The notes below the pieces were generated by a model. That model did no database searches. It was not told the DNA's origin and saw only the letters and a list, made by a program, of their open reading frames with translations. Source: an uncultured Oscillospiraceae bacterium (GTDB lineage Bacteria; Bacillota; Clostridia; Oscillospirales; Oscillospiraceae). From it: a stretch of 64,000 nt of DNA. The position numbers and the translations under genes are program-made. Positions 25,014-34,377 of the stretch are shown piece by piece; position 1 is the first letter of the stretch, and every line of letters starts with the position of its first letter. The stretch covers positions 47,091-111,090 of the forward strand of contig CANQFV010000004.1 in assembly GCA_947599875.1 (NCBI GenBank). The letters are read 5' to 3'.

Positions 25014-27266
25014 TTATTTGCCGGTGGCAAGATGCCAAGCCTCGTTCTGGATGGCCAGATAGGAGTCGCCGTTCCAGGCGCCAGCCACATAGGCGGCCGC
25101 GGCGGCGGGGCTGTTCAGGTTGGCATCGGTGGTGAAGCCGTTGACAATGATGTCGCACAGGGTGTTCTCAGGAGAGCTGGAGGAAGTGCCGAACTTTCCG
25201 CCGCTGCCGGACAGCTCAGTGAAGCCGTTGACGATCGTGGTCTGGCCTTCATCAAGAGGCAGCAGGGTGGGAACGGAGGTGTACCAGGGGTTCTCGGTGA
25301 GAGCAAGCTCGGGATGCTTGATGGTGCCCAGGGCAATAGCGGTGGAGATCCTCCCGGCACCCTCGCGTCCGGCCTCAACCGTGCACTGGAACTCGAAGGA
25401 CTGGGTCTTCAGGAAGCTCATGGTGGAGCCCATGATGCGGCGGCCGAAGTTGGTGTAGTTGCCGGCCATCAGGTTGTTCAGATCCTCACGGCAGCCGTCG
25501 GAGATCTCGGGCCAATCCTCGCCGTTGAAGGAGAAGTTGACAACATTGCCGTCGGCGTCGTGCTTGATGAACTGATCGGGGCCGTAGGACAGGAGGATCT
25601 GGCCTTCCTTGTCGTAGGCGTAGTCGATGAGGGCCAGGCACGCGTACAGCTTGTTCTCGTCGTTGCCGATACCGGCCTTGGAGATGGCCCAGGCGTCGGT
25701 CTTCACGGAACGCCAGGACTCGGTGAACCGCATGTACTTCTCGCCGGTGCCGTCGTTCCAACGGGACACGGGGACCATAACGGCCATGTACTTCTCGCCG
25801 GCGGCCTTATCAAGGGCGGACTCGTTGTAGATGGTCTGGGTCTGGTTGTAGTCGTAGTGCATGAAGCCGATGTCGTTCTTCAGAAGGGACTCGGTCTTCT
25901 CCTCCTGATGCTCCAGGAAGGACTTGGCGATCAGGCCCTCAGAGGCCATGTCGTGCATCTTGGAAAGGGCCTCGTAGGTGGCCTGCTCCAGACGGGCGTC
26001 ATGAAGCTCGCCGTCGTTGCCCACATAGAGGTAATCCTTACGGGACTCAAGGCCGCGGACACCGAAGAGGGTGCCGGCCAGACGGAACATATCAACACGG
26101 CGCTGGGTGTTGCTGTCCTCACGGGAGAAGATGCCGTAGACCTGCTTGCCGTCGGCATTCAGGGTAGCGGAGTTGGAGGTGACGCAGCGCAGGAGGGCGA
26201 CAAGCTCGTCCACGTCCCAAGCGGCGTTCTGGCCAATGAACAGGTCAGCGCGGTTGGTGCCATAGTATCCGTCATAGGTGGCGTCAATGTAGTCGCGGAG
26301 CATGTTGACGGCGTCCACGCCGCTCATGGAACCGACCTCGTTCATCTTGGCCACGATGTTGCCGTACTTGCTGTAGTCCTTGGAGATGGTCTCAACGCCG
26401 GAGCCGTCGGCCTTGACGACGTCGATATCAACCTTGCCCTCGGTGGGCATGAACGGGGTGTACACGGGGGTAGCGGTCTTGTCGGCGCCGGCGGCCTCAA
26501 ACTTGCCTTCGCCGTTCAGGAGCTTCTCCACCCAGTCGGTACGCATAAGGGGCATACGCTCGATATCGTTGACACCGTCGAAGTAGGGGCTGATGTAGAT
26601 AGCGCCGGTGGTGGTGTCGCCGGTGATGGTCATCTTAACGATGGGGTTGGCATCCAGGAACGCCTTGAAGTGGGGCATCATGTCCAGATAGTCAGCGATG
26701 TTGACCAGCTGGCCGGCAACACCGGCGGCGGACAGGGTGGTGGCGGAGCCGGAGACCATGTCAACCTGCTGGAGCTGCTCTTTCCAGTAATCCCACTCCT
26801 TGGAAGCGGAGCCGGCACCGGTCCAAACGCTGTTGAACTTGATGCCAAGACGGTTCTCCATCTCAGCCCAGGTCGGCTTCAGGTCGCCGGCGCGGTAGGA
26901 AACGCCGTTGGAGAGGGTGACAGCGCCGTCCTCGGTGCCGTCCTTCGCGTCGTTCTCGGTGATGGTGTCGGCATCGAAAGCCATACCGGTGTTGGGCTTG
27001 TCATAGCCGGTGGCCATGTTCAGAACGACAGAGCCGTCATGGGGATACATCTCGGAGACGGTCTTCTGCTCCACGGGGGGATTGTCGTCCGGATTGTCGG
27101 ACGGATCGTCGTCGCCCTTCGGCGGATTGTCGTCAACGGGGGGATTGTCGTCAACGGGGGGATTGTCGTCATTATTGCCGGGCAGATCCGGGCCGCAGCT
27201 GGCCAGGAGCGCCGCGATCATGACAAACGCGAGAACGATTGCCAATATCTTGTTGAGCTTTTTCAC
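25014..27266 (-). CDS. large extracellular solute-binding lipoprotein of the pectin importer
   Basis: 750 residues, larger than usual for family 1 binding proteins (about 450-550). Lipobox LLASC (C24 lipidated), then an acidic Pro/Asp linker with repeated PPVDDN units at about 33-65, then the binding domain. The GTG start follows AGGAGG. Downstream are membrane proteins and an ATPase; upstream are MalF/MalG-type permeases. The large size and operon context suggest it binds oligogalacturonides; that is inference. Confidence 0.85.
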   Translation of the reverse strand: MKKLNKILAIVLAFVMIAALLASCGPDLPGNNDDNPPVDDNPPVDDNPPKGDDDPSDNPDDNPPVEQKTVSEMYPHDGSVVLNMATGYDKPNTGMAFDADTITENDAKDGTEDGAVTLSNGVSYRAGDLKPTWAEMENRLGIKFNSVWTGAGSASKEWDYWKEQLQQVDMVSGSATTLSAAGVAGQLVNIADYLDMMPHFKAFLDANPIVKMTITGDTTTGAIYISPYFDGVNDIERMPLMRTDWVEKLLNGEGKFEAAGADKTATPVYTPFMPTEGKVDIDVVKADGSGVETISKDYSKYGNIVAKMNEVGSMSGVDAVNMLRDYIDATYDGYYGTNRADLFIGQNAAWDVDELVALLRCVTSNSATLNADGKQVYGIFSREDSNTQRRVDMFRLAGTLFGVRGLESRKDYLYVGNDGELHDARLEQATYEALSKMHDMASEGLIAKSFLEHQEEKTESLLKNDIGFMHYDYNQTQTIYNESALDKAAGEKYMAVMVPVSRWNDGTGEKYMRFTESWRSVKTDAWAISKAGIGNDENKLYACLALIDYAYDKEGQILLSYGPDQFIKHDADGNVVNFSFNGEDWPEISDGCREDLNNLMAGNYTNFGRRIMGSTMSFLKTQSFEFQCTVEAGREGAGRISTAIALGTIKHPELALTENPWYTSVPTLLPLDEGQTTIVNGFTELSGSGGKFGTSSSSPENTLCDIIVNGFTTDANLNSPAAAAAYVAGAWNGDSYLAIQNEAWHLATGK

Positions 27267-27343
27267 TGTTTTTTCCTCCTAAAAGATGTGTTTGTATTAT
27301 CCCGGGACAGGCCCGGCATAAACGAATGGAAGAAGGGGGATCC

Positions 27344-28240
27344 TTACTCCTTCACGCCGCCGACGTTGACGCCCTTGGCAAAGTATTTCTGGATGAAGGG
27401 GTAAATGATCAGAATGGGGATGATGGAGCAAACCACCAGCGCGTAGATAGCGGAGTCCGGGGTGTAGGAGTGATTCAGCTCCCAGCCCGTGATGGAATCG
27501 GGGTTGGTGTACTCCTCAAGCCTCAGCCGGATGAAAACCTGGAGCGGATGCTCGTGGGAGTTGCTCATCATCTGGCGCGCCCAGAAGTAGCCGTTCCAAC
27601 GGGAGATGGCGAAGAACAGCGTCACCGTGGCGATGGTAGACTTGCTCATGGGCAGATAAACATTGGTCAACACCTGCATCTCTGTGGCGCCGTCCACGAT
27701 AGCCGCCTCCTCGATCTCGGAGGGGACGCCCTCAAAGGCGTTCCTGAGGAGGATGATATTCATGGCCGCCATGCCCATCGCGATGACCACCAGCCACTTG
27801 TCGTCCATGATGCCCATCTTGTTGAAGACATCGCGGGTGGCCAGGTAGTTTAAGTACTGCGGTACGATACCGGCGGAGAACCACATGGTGAACACCAGGA
27901 AGAAGTTGAAGAACTTCCGGAAGAGGAGCCTCTTCTTCGAGAGCGCGTAGGCGCCCAGGATGGCGGTGAACATGGCCCACAGAGTACCGTAGAGCGTAAT
28001 GAACAGGGTGTTGGAGTAGGACGTCCAGAACATGTTGTTGGTAAACATGGACTTGAACGCATCAAACTGCAGATCCTTCGGCAGCAGCACGATCTCGCTG
28101 TTGGCGACCGGCTCGTAGCCGCTGATGGCGGCGGAGACGGCGTAGACAAACGGATACAGGCAGCACAGCGCGAAGATGGTCAGAAGGGTGTAGCTGATGA
28201 CTTTGAAGATCAGCTCGGTAATTTCAAGCTTTCTTTTCAT
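27344..28240 (-). CDS. sugar ABC permease, MalG-like
   Basis: 298 residues, six helices. The coupling loop is EEAAIVDGATEMQVLTNVYL, a good EAA motif. The ending is typical of LplC/YtcP-type permeases (IIPILIIYPFIQKYFAKGVNVGGVKE). GGAGGGT precedes the ATG, 12 bases after the upstream permease stop. It pairs with the MalF-like gene and is followed by the binding protein. Confidence 0.92.
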   Translation of the reverse strand: MKRKLEITELIFKVISYTLLTIFALCCLYPFVYAVSAAISGYEPVANSEIVLLPKDLQFDAFKSMFTNNMFWTSYSNTLFITLYGTLWAMFTAILGAYALSKKRLLFRKFFNFFLVFTMWFSAGIVPQYLNYLATRDVFNKMGIMDDKWLVVIAMGMAAMNIILLRNAFEGVPSEIEEAAIVDGATEMQVLTNVYLPMSKSTIATVTLFFAISRWNGYFWARQMMSNSHEHPLQVFIRLRLEEYTNPDSITGWELNHSYTPDSAIYALVVCSIIPILIIYPFIQKYFAKGVNVGGVKE

Positions 28241-28252
28241 GGCACCCTCCTA

Positions 28253-29308
28253 TTAGTACAGCGACGTGTTGGTTGCCTTGCGGGCAATGGTGTTGGAGCC
28301 TATGACCAGCAGCATACCGATGACGTTGTTCATCATCTCCGCCGCCGCGGCTATTCCCTTGTTGCCGGCGCCTTCAAGACCGTTGCGCTGGGCGAAGGTG
28401 GAGACCACGTCCGCCGTGACCCACGTCTTGTCGTTGTAGAGAAGCATGACCTTCTCATAGCCCACGTTCAGCAGGGAGCCGATACGGGTGATGAGCATGA
28501 TGACGATGGTGGACAGGATGCTGGGGAGAACCACATAGCGCATCTGCGCCCACTTGTTGGCGCCGTCGATCTGCGCGGCCTCATAGCTGGTGGGAGAGAT
28601 GGCGATGATAGCCGAGAAGAACACGATGCTATCATAGCCCGCGCCCTCCCAGATGCCGCTGATCTGGTACAGCGTGCGGAAATACGCGGGGTTGTTCAGA
28701 AGTCCGGCGTAGCCGACCTCCTGCGAGATGACGCCCAGCTTCACAAGCCCCTGGCTGATAATGCCCATGTTGGTGGTGGTGCCGCCCTGTTTGACGAGCA
28801 TCGTCACAAGGGACGTCATGATAACGGTGGACATGAACTTGGGCAGGTATGTAAGCACCTGGTAGACGCTTCTGGCCGCGTTGGATCTGACCTCGTTGAA
28901 GAACAGCGCCAGGATTATGGGCATCGGGAAGCCGAAGCACAGTCCATAGAAGCTGGTGATGAAGGTGTTCCTCAGCGCCCGCCAGAAGTCCGTGGAGAGG
29001 GAGTCTCCGCCGAACAGCAGTCTCTTGAAGTACGAGAATCCTGAGAAAAGCTGCTCAGAGACGTCAAGGGTGACGTTATCTACCTTAAAGCAGCTTAAGA
29101 GCTCATACATCGGGAAGTACCGCCAGAACAGGAATACCAGGAGCATCGGGACGAGCATCAGATACAGACGCCAGTCCTTGGCTATCGCTCGGACAACATG
29201 GAGCCAGTAATGCTTCTCCACGTCGTCACGGACGGCTTGTTCCGGATTTTCTCTGTATACGCCAGAGCCCTGATCGTACACGAGGAAATCCGCTGCTCTA
29301 ACTTTCAT
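28253..29308 (-). CDS. sugar ABC permease, MalF/LplB-like
   Basis: 351 residues with an extended N-terminal cytosolic segment of about 45 residues before six helices. Coupling loop YEAAQIDGANKWAQMRYVVL. LplB-type permeases work with LplC and large lipoprotein binding proteins, matching its neighbours. The ATG follows AAGGAGG and overlaps the upstream gene by 11 bases. Confidence 0.92.
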   Translation of the reverse strand: MKVRAADFLVYDQGSGVYRENPEQAVRDDVEKHYWLHVVRAIAKDWRLYLMLVPMLLVFLFWRYFPMYELLSCFKVDNVTLDVSEQLFSGFSYFKRLLFGGDSLSTDFWRALRNTFITSFYGLCFGFPMPIILALFFNEVRSNAARSVYQVLTYLPKFMSTVIMTSLVTMLVKQGGTTTNMGIISQGLVKLGVISQEVGYAGLLNNPAYFRTLYQISGIWEGAGYDSIVFFSAIIAISPTSYEAAQIDGANKWAQMRYVVLPSILSTIVIMLITRIGSLLNVGYEKVMLLYNDKTWVTADVVSTFAQRNGLEGAGNKGIAAAAEMMNNVIGMLLVIGSNTIARKATNTSLY

Positions 29309-29888
29309 TTTTTACCTCCTTTTTTTCCTTCTCCGAGTTAAGGCGAAGAAGGTAATGTTTTTGATCCTCGTAGACGCCATCCAGCCTTCTGACGATCCAC
29401 GCGATCACCAGGGTAAAAACGTATGACAGACTGTCCATCAGGAAGAAATCCGCCACACTCCCCAACGGCGCCCCCAGGACAAGCGCCGTCAAAGCTCTCC
29501 CGCCGTGCATCAGGAACTGCACCAGAACAGGAAACAGCAGACCGAGCCATTTGCCCGTTCTGACTCTCTCCTTCCCCACCCCATAGAGCAGCGTAAGGGA
29601 CAGGGCAGAAAAGATGTTCCCGCAGCAATATATAATGTACTGCTCTCCGTTCGCTCCGGAAAACAGGCAGAAGACGAAACCGGCCAGGGCCGCGTGCAGG
29701 ATCCCCCAGGGGCCCCAGCGCATATAGACGATGCTGACAATGGGCGCCGCCAGGGACACCGTGTACAGCTCATTGGGGAACCAATCCGTCACGGCCCGGA
29801 GGATCAGCCCCTCAAAAAACGCGAGAAGAAGCGCAAATATCACAAGATCAATGGCGCGATATTGCCCTAAGGTTCTCCGTCTTTCCAT
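29298..29888 (-). CDS. unknown polytopic membrane protein, first gene of the pectin operon
   Basis: 196 residues from the ATG at 29888, five bases behind GGAGG (another ATG lies three bases upstream). It has about six hydrophobic segments (LVIFALLLAFFEGLILRAV, APIVSIVYMRWGPWGILHAA, YIIYCCGNIFSALSLTLLYG, WLGLLFPVLVQFLMHGGRAL) and a charged C-terminus (LRLNSEKEKKEVKNES). The size and loop pattern resemble ECF S-type proteins, but I cannot assign a family. It overlaps the MalF-like gene by 11 bases, so it belongs to the same transcript. Confidence 0.75.
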   Translation of the reverse strand: MERRRTLGQYRAIDLVIFALLLAFFEGLILRAVTDWFPNELYTVSLAAPIVSIVYMRWGPWGILHAALAGFVFCLFSGANGEQYIIYCCGNIFSALSLTLLYGVGKERVRTGKWLGLLFPVLVQFLMHGGRALTALVLGAPLGSVADFFLMDSLSYVFTLVIAWIVRRLDGVYEDQKHYLLRLNSEKEKKEVKNES

Positions 29889-30175
29889 CATTGCCTCCAA
29901 AAAGTGCCTCTTACGCACTTAAATCAACCCAAAATCCCGCTTTTTTTCGGGATAATGGGCTGAGAAAGGTTATTATCGCTAAAACATGCCCTTGTTTTTT
30001 GTGCAATTTATCTACAACCGGGCCTTTATTTTGCTTATTATTATACATGCTGGCGGTTTTTATGTATATGGACAAAACACGCCTTTTTATACACAAAACA
30101 GATTTTTTAACAAAATTTGATGTCTTTGTGAAAAAAAATCGATATAATATGCCCAAACGGAGAGGGGTGAGAGGG
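29889..30175. promoter_or_regulatory. divergent, AT-rich promoter region of the pectin genes
   Basis: This 287-base gap is far richer in A and T than its surroundings. On the minus strand TATAAT (30040-30045) with a poor -35 (TATACA, 17 bases away) could serve the transporter operon. On the plus strand TATAAT at 30143-30148 serves the pectinesterase. A short AAGTGC...GCACTT hairpin precedes the operon's ribosome site. I see no clear catabolite-repression palindrome. Confidence 0.55.
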
Positions 30176-31045
30176 GTGATTTCCGTGAGAACAGACAGTG
30201 ACCTGCAAAAAATCTTCGATTCCGCGGCCCCCGGGGAGACGGTGATCCTGCCGGAGGGGACGTTTCGTCAAAAGTGCAAAATAACCACGCCGGGCCTGAC
30301 GGTCGTTGGCGCGGGGGCGGACAAAACCGTCCTGATCTACGACGATTACGCCAAAAAAATCGACGAGGCCGGGATGGAGTATGTGACCTTCCGCACCTGG
30401 ACGCTGGCGGTGTGCGCCGACGGCGTCACCATGCGAGATCTGGCCGTGGTCAACGACGCCGGGCACCCGGAAAGGAAGGGGCAGGAGGTAGCCCTCACGG
30501 TGTACGGGGACAATTTCCGGATGGAAAACTGCCGCCTCACCTCCACTCAGGACACCCTGTTTTCAGGTCCCCTGCCGCCGGATCTCATTGACCGCTACGA
30601 GGGCTTTCTTTCCGACGACCTGCGCCGGGACACCCCGGGGCGGCAGCTCTTTGAAAACTGCCTGATCGAGGGGACGGTGGACTTTATCTTCGGCTCCGGG
30701 GCGGCCGTCTTTCGCAGCTGTGAGATCCGCTCCCTGCCCGATGCCAGAAAGCGCGGCTACGCGGCGGCCCCCTCCCACTCCAGGGAGCAGACGGAGGGGT
30801 TCGTCTTTCAAAACTGCCGCTTCACCCGGGAAGAGGGGGTGGAGGACGGCAGCGTCTTCCTGGCCAGGCCCTGGCGGGACTACGGTCTCTGCTCCTTCAT
30901 CGACTGTGAGATCGGCCCCCACATCTCCCCCCTGGGGTATGACCCGTGGGAGGGCACACACCGGGACGAGACGGCCCGGTTCTACGAGTCCCCCCTGCCC
31001 CCGGGGCGCGTTCCCTGGGTAAAAAAGGGCAGCGGCCCCTCCTGA
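30176..31045 (+). CDS. CE8 pectin methylesterase, cytosolic
   Basis: About 289 residues. Removes methyl esters from pectic oligomers so that galacturonases can act. Visible motifs: TSTQDTLF, EGTVDFIFGSGAAVF with a catalytic aspartate, and LARPWRDY (usually LGRPW). No signal peptide is present, which fits intracellular processing of imported oligomers with the GH28 enzyme. A longer frame is open upstream, but the -10 box at 30143-30148 lies within it, so translation must start later: GTG at 30176 behind GGAGAGGGG, or GTG at 30185. Confidence 0.88.
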   Translation: MISVRTDSDLQKIFDSAAPGETVILPEGTFRQKCKITTPGLTVVGAGADKTVLIYDDYAKKIDEAGMEYVTFRTWTLAVCADGVTMRDLAVVNDAGHPERKGQEVALTVYGDNFRMENCRLTSTQDTLFSGPLPPDLIDRYEGFLSDDLRRDTPGRQLFENCLIEGTVDFIFGSGAAVFRSCEIRSLPDARKRGYAAAPSHSREQTEGFVFQNCRFTREEGVEDGSVFLARPWRDYGLCSFIDCEIGPHISPLGYDPWEGTHRDETARFYESPLPPGRVPWVKKGSGPS

Positions 31046-31112
31046 TAGAAGGAAACTCTCCCGCAGGGGAGAAAAAGCCGTGAAATTTCCCTCTCCGGGG
31101 ACGAATTGGCAC

Positions 31113-31140
31113 TTGAAATCCTTAATTTGTATGCTAAAAT
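31113..31140 (+). promoter_or_regulatory. promoter of the [FeFe] hydrogenase gene
   Basis: TTGAAA at 31113-31118, a 16-base spacer, TAAAAT at 31135-31140, 40 bases before the ATG. Confidence 0.6.
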
Positions 31141-31179
31141 AATCTTATCCATGCAAAATCACACACAAGGAGGCGCGTC

Positions 31180-32694
31180 ATGAGAGGACTTGAATCCAAC
31201 AAGACAAAGATCCGTCACAAGATTTTTACCGAGATCGCCCGTGTCGCCTACGAGGGCGGGGACATCTCCCGGGAGATCGTCCGCCTGCCCTACAAGATCA
31301 TCCCCGGCGAGGTTGCTACATACCGGGACAGCATCTTCCTTGAGCGCGCCATTGTGGGCGAGCGGCTGCGTCTGGCGATGGGCCTGCCCATCCGCAACGT
31401 GGCCGAGCAGGTGGAGCTGAACGAGGGCGTGGACGAGAGCGCCATCGCGGAGAAGTACTACACCCCGCCCCTGGTGAACGTGATCAAATTTGCCTGCAAC
31501 AAGTGCCCGGAGAAGCAGGTTCTGGTGACAAACGCCTGTCAGGGGTGCTTTGAGCATCCGTGTCTGGAGGTCTGCCCCCGGAACGCCATCTCTATGGTGA
31601 ACGGCAGGAGCGTCATTGACGAGCATCTGTGCGTCAAATGCGGACGGTGCGCCGACGCCTGCTCCTACCACGCCATCATCAAGCAGGAGCGCCCCTGCGC
31701 CGCCGCCTGCGGCATGGGCGCCATTAAAACCGACTCCTACGGCCGGGCGGAGATCGACCAGTCCAAGTGCGTCTCCTGCGGCCAGTGCCTGGTGAACTGC
31801 CCCTTCGCCGCCATTGCGGACAAGGGCCAGATCTATCAGACCATCATGGCTATCAAGAGCGATACGCCTGTGTACGCGGCCATCGCCCCGGCCTTCTGTG
31901 GCCAGTTCGGCCCCCACATGAGCTATGACAAGATGCGCCCCGCCTTTAAGGCGCTGGGCTTTGCCGATCTGGTGGAGGTCTCCATCGGCGCGGACATCTG
32001 CACCCTCCAGGAGGCCCAGGACTTCCTGCGGGAGGTTCCGGAGGAGCGGCCCTTTATGGCCACCTCCTGCTGCCCGGCCTGGACGATGATGGCCAAAAAG
32101 CTCTTCCCAACCCTGGCGGGCAACATCTCGATGGCCCTGACGCCTATGGTACTCACCGGCCGGATGATCAAGAAGGATCACCCCGGGTGCAAGGTCTGCT
32201 TTATCGGGCCGTGCGCCGCCAAGAAGCTGGAGGCGTCAAGGAAGGAGATCCGCTCCGACGTGGATTTCGTCCTCACCTTTGAGGAGGTGCTGGGCATGTT
32301 CGACGCCAAAGAGATCGATCCGGCGGAGCTGCCCTCCGATCCCCTGAACGAGGCCACTGGCGACGGGCGGGCCTTCGCCGTGGCGGGGGGCGTTGCCAAC
32401 GCCGTGGTCAACGCCGCCAAGGTTCTGGCCCCCGACCGGGAGATCAAGGTCGCCCACGCCAACGGCCTGGCGGAATGCAAGAAGATGCTGACCCTGGCCA
32501 AGGCCGGGAAGTACAACGGCTATCTGCTGGAGGGCATGGGCTGTCCCGGCGGGTGCGTGGCCGGCGCCGGCACCATCGCCAGTGTCCAGCAGTCCACCAA
32601 GGAGGTGGAGAAGGCCGCCGCCTCCGCCCCGGCCAAGTGCGTTCTGGAGAGCAAGTATCTGCACTATCTGCCTCTGATCGAGGAACGCGAGTGA
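31180..32694 (+). CDS. [FeFe] hydrogenase, soluble ferredoxin-type, group B-like
   Basis: 504 residues; makes or takes up H2 using ferredoxin-level electrons in the cytosol. An N-terminal domain of about 100 residues is followed by cysteine motifs for [4Fe-4S] clusters at about 105-205 (CNKCPEKQ, CVKCGRCADAC, CVSCGQCLVNC). The H-cluster domain has TSCCPAW at 295-301, GPCAAKK around C345 and GMGCPGGC around C455, so all H-cluster ligands are present. It stands alone: the maturases HydE, HydF and HydG and any electron-bifurcating partners are not in this window. AAGGAGG precedes the ATG. Confidence 0.93.
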   Translation: MRGLESNKTKIRHKIFTEIARVAYEGGDISREIVRLPYKIIPGEVATYRDSIFLERAIVGERLRLAMGLPIRNVAEQVELNEGVDESAIAEKYYTPPLVNVIKFACNKCPEKQVLVTNACQGCFEHPCLEVCPRNAISMVNGRSVIDEHLCVKCGRCADACSYHAIIKQERPCAAACGMGAIKTDSYGRAEIDQSKCVSCGQCLVNCPFAAIADKGQIYQTIMAIKSDTPVYAAIAPAFCGQFGPHMSYDKMRPAFKALGFADLVEVSIGADICTLQEAQDFLREVPEERPFMATSCCPAWTMMAKKLFPTLAGNISMALTPMVLTGRMIKKDHPGCKVCFIGPCAAKKLEASRKEIRSDVDFVLTFEEVLGMFDAKEIDPAELPSDPLNEATGDGRAFAVAGGVANAVVNAAKVLAPDREIKVAHANGLAECKKMLTLAKAGKYNGYLLEGMGCPGGCVAGAGTIASVQQSTKEVEKAAASAPAKCVLESKYLHYLPLIEERE

Positions 32695-32701
32695 GGCTGG
32701 C

Positions 32702-32943
32702 TTGGAAGGCCGCAGGAGTCTTCTGGCACGGAAGCTTTTAGCGCCTATCCAAGCTTTTGCGTAACCCCTGCGGCCTTCCAATGCCAATTAAGACGCGTGC
32801 GGAAAGGCCCCCTGGAATTCTGCGGAATTCCAGGGGGCTTTTCCTGCTGCCGCGCTGCGCGCACGGCCCGTAGGGCCGCACACTTGCGCGGCAAGAGGGA
32901 TTTTTTCCGACGTACATGCCGCCGGAAAAAATATTGAATTGGG
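32702..32943 (+). repeat. modular hairpin element, copy D (modules 1-4)
   Basis: Module 1 is a 15-bp stem (32702-32716 with 32767-32781) with an unusually long 50-base loop. Module 2 has arms 32801-32820 and 32825-32844 around TGCG with one wobble pair. Module 3 is at 32845-32895 and module 4 at 32899-32933 (ATTTTTTCCG...CGGAAAAAAT). It begins seven bases after the hydrogenase stop. Confidence 0.8.
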
Positions 32944-32954
32944 GTAATAACCAT

Positions 32955-32988
32955 AAAATCTCTCTTTCCCAGGGGAAAGAGAGATTTT
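32955..32988. terminator. bidirectional terminator
   Basis: Arms at 32955-32970 and 32973-32988 make a 16-bp AAAATCTCTCTTTCCC stem with a tight loop, A-rich on one side and TTTT on the other. It sits between convergent genes: the hydrogenase (plus) and the PLC-like gene (minus, stop at 32994). Confidence 0.85.
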
Positions 32989-32993
32989 GAGGT

Positions 32994-33818
32994 TTATTGT
33001 GTTTCTACTTCGTCGCTTACCTTTTCGGAGAGGAAATTCAGTCCGTAGTGTCTGTCCGGCTCCAGCTTGCCCTGGAAGGTGGGGCGAAATTCCGTGATGA
33101 GCTTGATGGCCAGGGGGACGGCCAGCTTATAAAGCTCCGTGAGGCGGCGGGAACTCTCCCGGCACAGGGGGTTCGGCTCCAGGCTCATAACGAGGCCCGC
33201 CATCTCCTTATATTTCCCGGCGGCCCGGAAGGCCGCCAGCAGGGCGCGGCGCTTGATCAGATCCGGCGCCAGAAGCGTCCTGAGGCAGAAGGGCATGGCC
33301 TTCAAAGACCTGGCCGTGTCCCGGAATTGGATTCCGGGGTAGAAGGCGGTGATCACCGCGGCGTTGCGGCGGGAGGGGACGATGTGGGCGGCGGTGTCGT
33401 GGCGCAGGGGGTCAAGGCCGTCCGCCACCGTCAGCGCCCGGTCAAACTCCATCTCGATCTCGTTGTGACTGAGGCCCTGCTGGGCGCAGAAGCTGTTCAC
33501 CGTCCCGTGGCACATGCAGTCCAGGGCGAAGTGGCACAGATACCCGTAGGCGTAGGCCAGGTACATCCCGCTCTCCCCGTGGGCGCGCACCACCCGGGCC
33601 GCGCCGGAAAACACCTCCAGCCCCGACAGGTCGTGGGTGCCGTGGCCAATCCGCGTCACCCGGTCGGGGAGAATGGGGTTGTGGTAGAAGAAGATGTCCG
33701 GGCCGTGGAGGCCGATATCGTAAAGCTCCTTAAAGGGCAGTATGGCGTCACGGATATCCCGTGTAAGGCCGGAGAGAACCTCCTGACCGAATTTGTAGTG
33801 GGCGTATGAGCAGGGCAT
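32994..33818 (-). CDS. zinc-dependent phospholipase C-like protein
   Basis: 274 residues of the family annotated as zinc-dependent phospholipase C-like, common in clostridia. Visible: MPCSYAHYKFGQEVL at the start, GPDIFFYHNP, GHGTHD, YLAYAYGYLCHFALDCMCHG with histidines and aspartates that could bind zinc, and HNEIEMEFDRALT. No signal peptide, unlike secreted PLC toxins, so it is probably cytosolic and its substrate is unknown. The ATG at 33818 follows AAAGGGGGA; a further upstream ATG lacks a site. Confidence 0.8.
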   Translation of the reverse strand: MPCSYAHYKFGQEVLSGLTRDIRDAILPFKELYDIGLHGPDIFFYHNPILPDRVTRIGHGTHDLSGLEVFSGAARVVRAHGESGMYLAYAYGYLCHFALDCMCHGTVNSFCAQQGLSHNEIEMEFDRALTVADGLDPLRHDTAAHIVPSRRNAAVITAFYPGIQFRDTARSLKAMPFCLRTLLAPDLIKRRALLAAFRAAGKYKEMAGLVMSLEPNPLCRESSRRLTELYKLAVPLAIKLITEFRPTFQGKLEPDRHYGLNFLSEKVSDEVETQ

Positions 33819-33912
33819 CCCCCGTCCCCCTTTCCCGGCGGTATCTCCCTCCAAATCCCGGAGGGGCAAAAGCGCGAACCGGCCGGCCCGCGCAGCAGAC
33901 AGCTGTATCTAA

Positions 33913-33941
33913 AGCATACAGGCAAATCTCCGGAAATGCAA
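33913..33941 (-). promoter_or_regulatory. promoter of the PLC-like gene
   Basis: TTGCAT at 33936-33941, 17-base spacer, TATGCT at 33913-33918 on the minus strand. Confidence 0.65.
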
Positions 33942-33959
33942 GGGGTTCATAAAAAATTA

Positions 33960-34160
33960 ATGTCTCTCACCAAGTAAAGCCGGCGGGACACGGGGGCAAA
34001 GGAGGATACGTCTACGCAAAGCCGGTGTGACACGTCGTCGCGAAAGCCGCTTAACCTCGCCGCCACGCCAGCGTGACGGCTCAGGCGCAGGCTTTGCTCC
34101 TCCTCTCCCCACGCAATCGTGATTGCGTGGGGCCCCTGTGACAAGTAACCCTCCCCGCTG
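33960..34160. other. intergenic, hairpin-rich, no gene
   Basis: No coding frame is supported. The clearest structure is a perfect 12-bp palindrome, arms 34107-34118 and 34121-34132 (CCCCACGCAATC). GTGTGACAC and GGCGGGACACGGGG here resemble pieces of the neighbouring palindromic family, so this looks like old repeat debris. Confidence 0.45.
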
Positions 34161-34377
34161 TCCCACCTCCTCAAAAGGCGGGAAGTTCCCCCGAAAAAGG
34201 CGGGACTTGAGGGACGGTTTTTTTGTCACACCGCAGGTGGGACTAAAGAACCGTCCCTCTGTAACGCCGGGAGAAAGCCTCCAGACAACGAAAGGTGCCC
34301 CGCCCCGCGTCCCCCAATCCATAACGCCGGGTCAAGACCTCCGAACACAGGACAAACCCCGACCCGCACCCCTCAAT
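34161..34377 (+). repeat. GGGACGGTT palindromic repeat, copy 1
   Basis: TCCCACCTCCTCAAAAGGCG, a spacer, then an imperfect hairpin at 34211-34257 (GGGACGGTT ... AACCGTCCC), then CTCTGTAACGCCGGG and a linker ending CCCCTCAATTCT. The same order occurs at 37498-37660 and, reversed, at the right end of the window. Confidence 0.75.

Noticed and set aside
24975..27404. 809-codon plus-strand frame opposite the solute-binding protein
   Set aside because: Low-complexity Val/Gly/His sequence, no ribosome site; the minus strand has a lipobox and binding-protein features.
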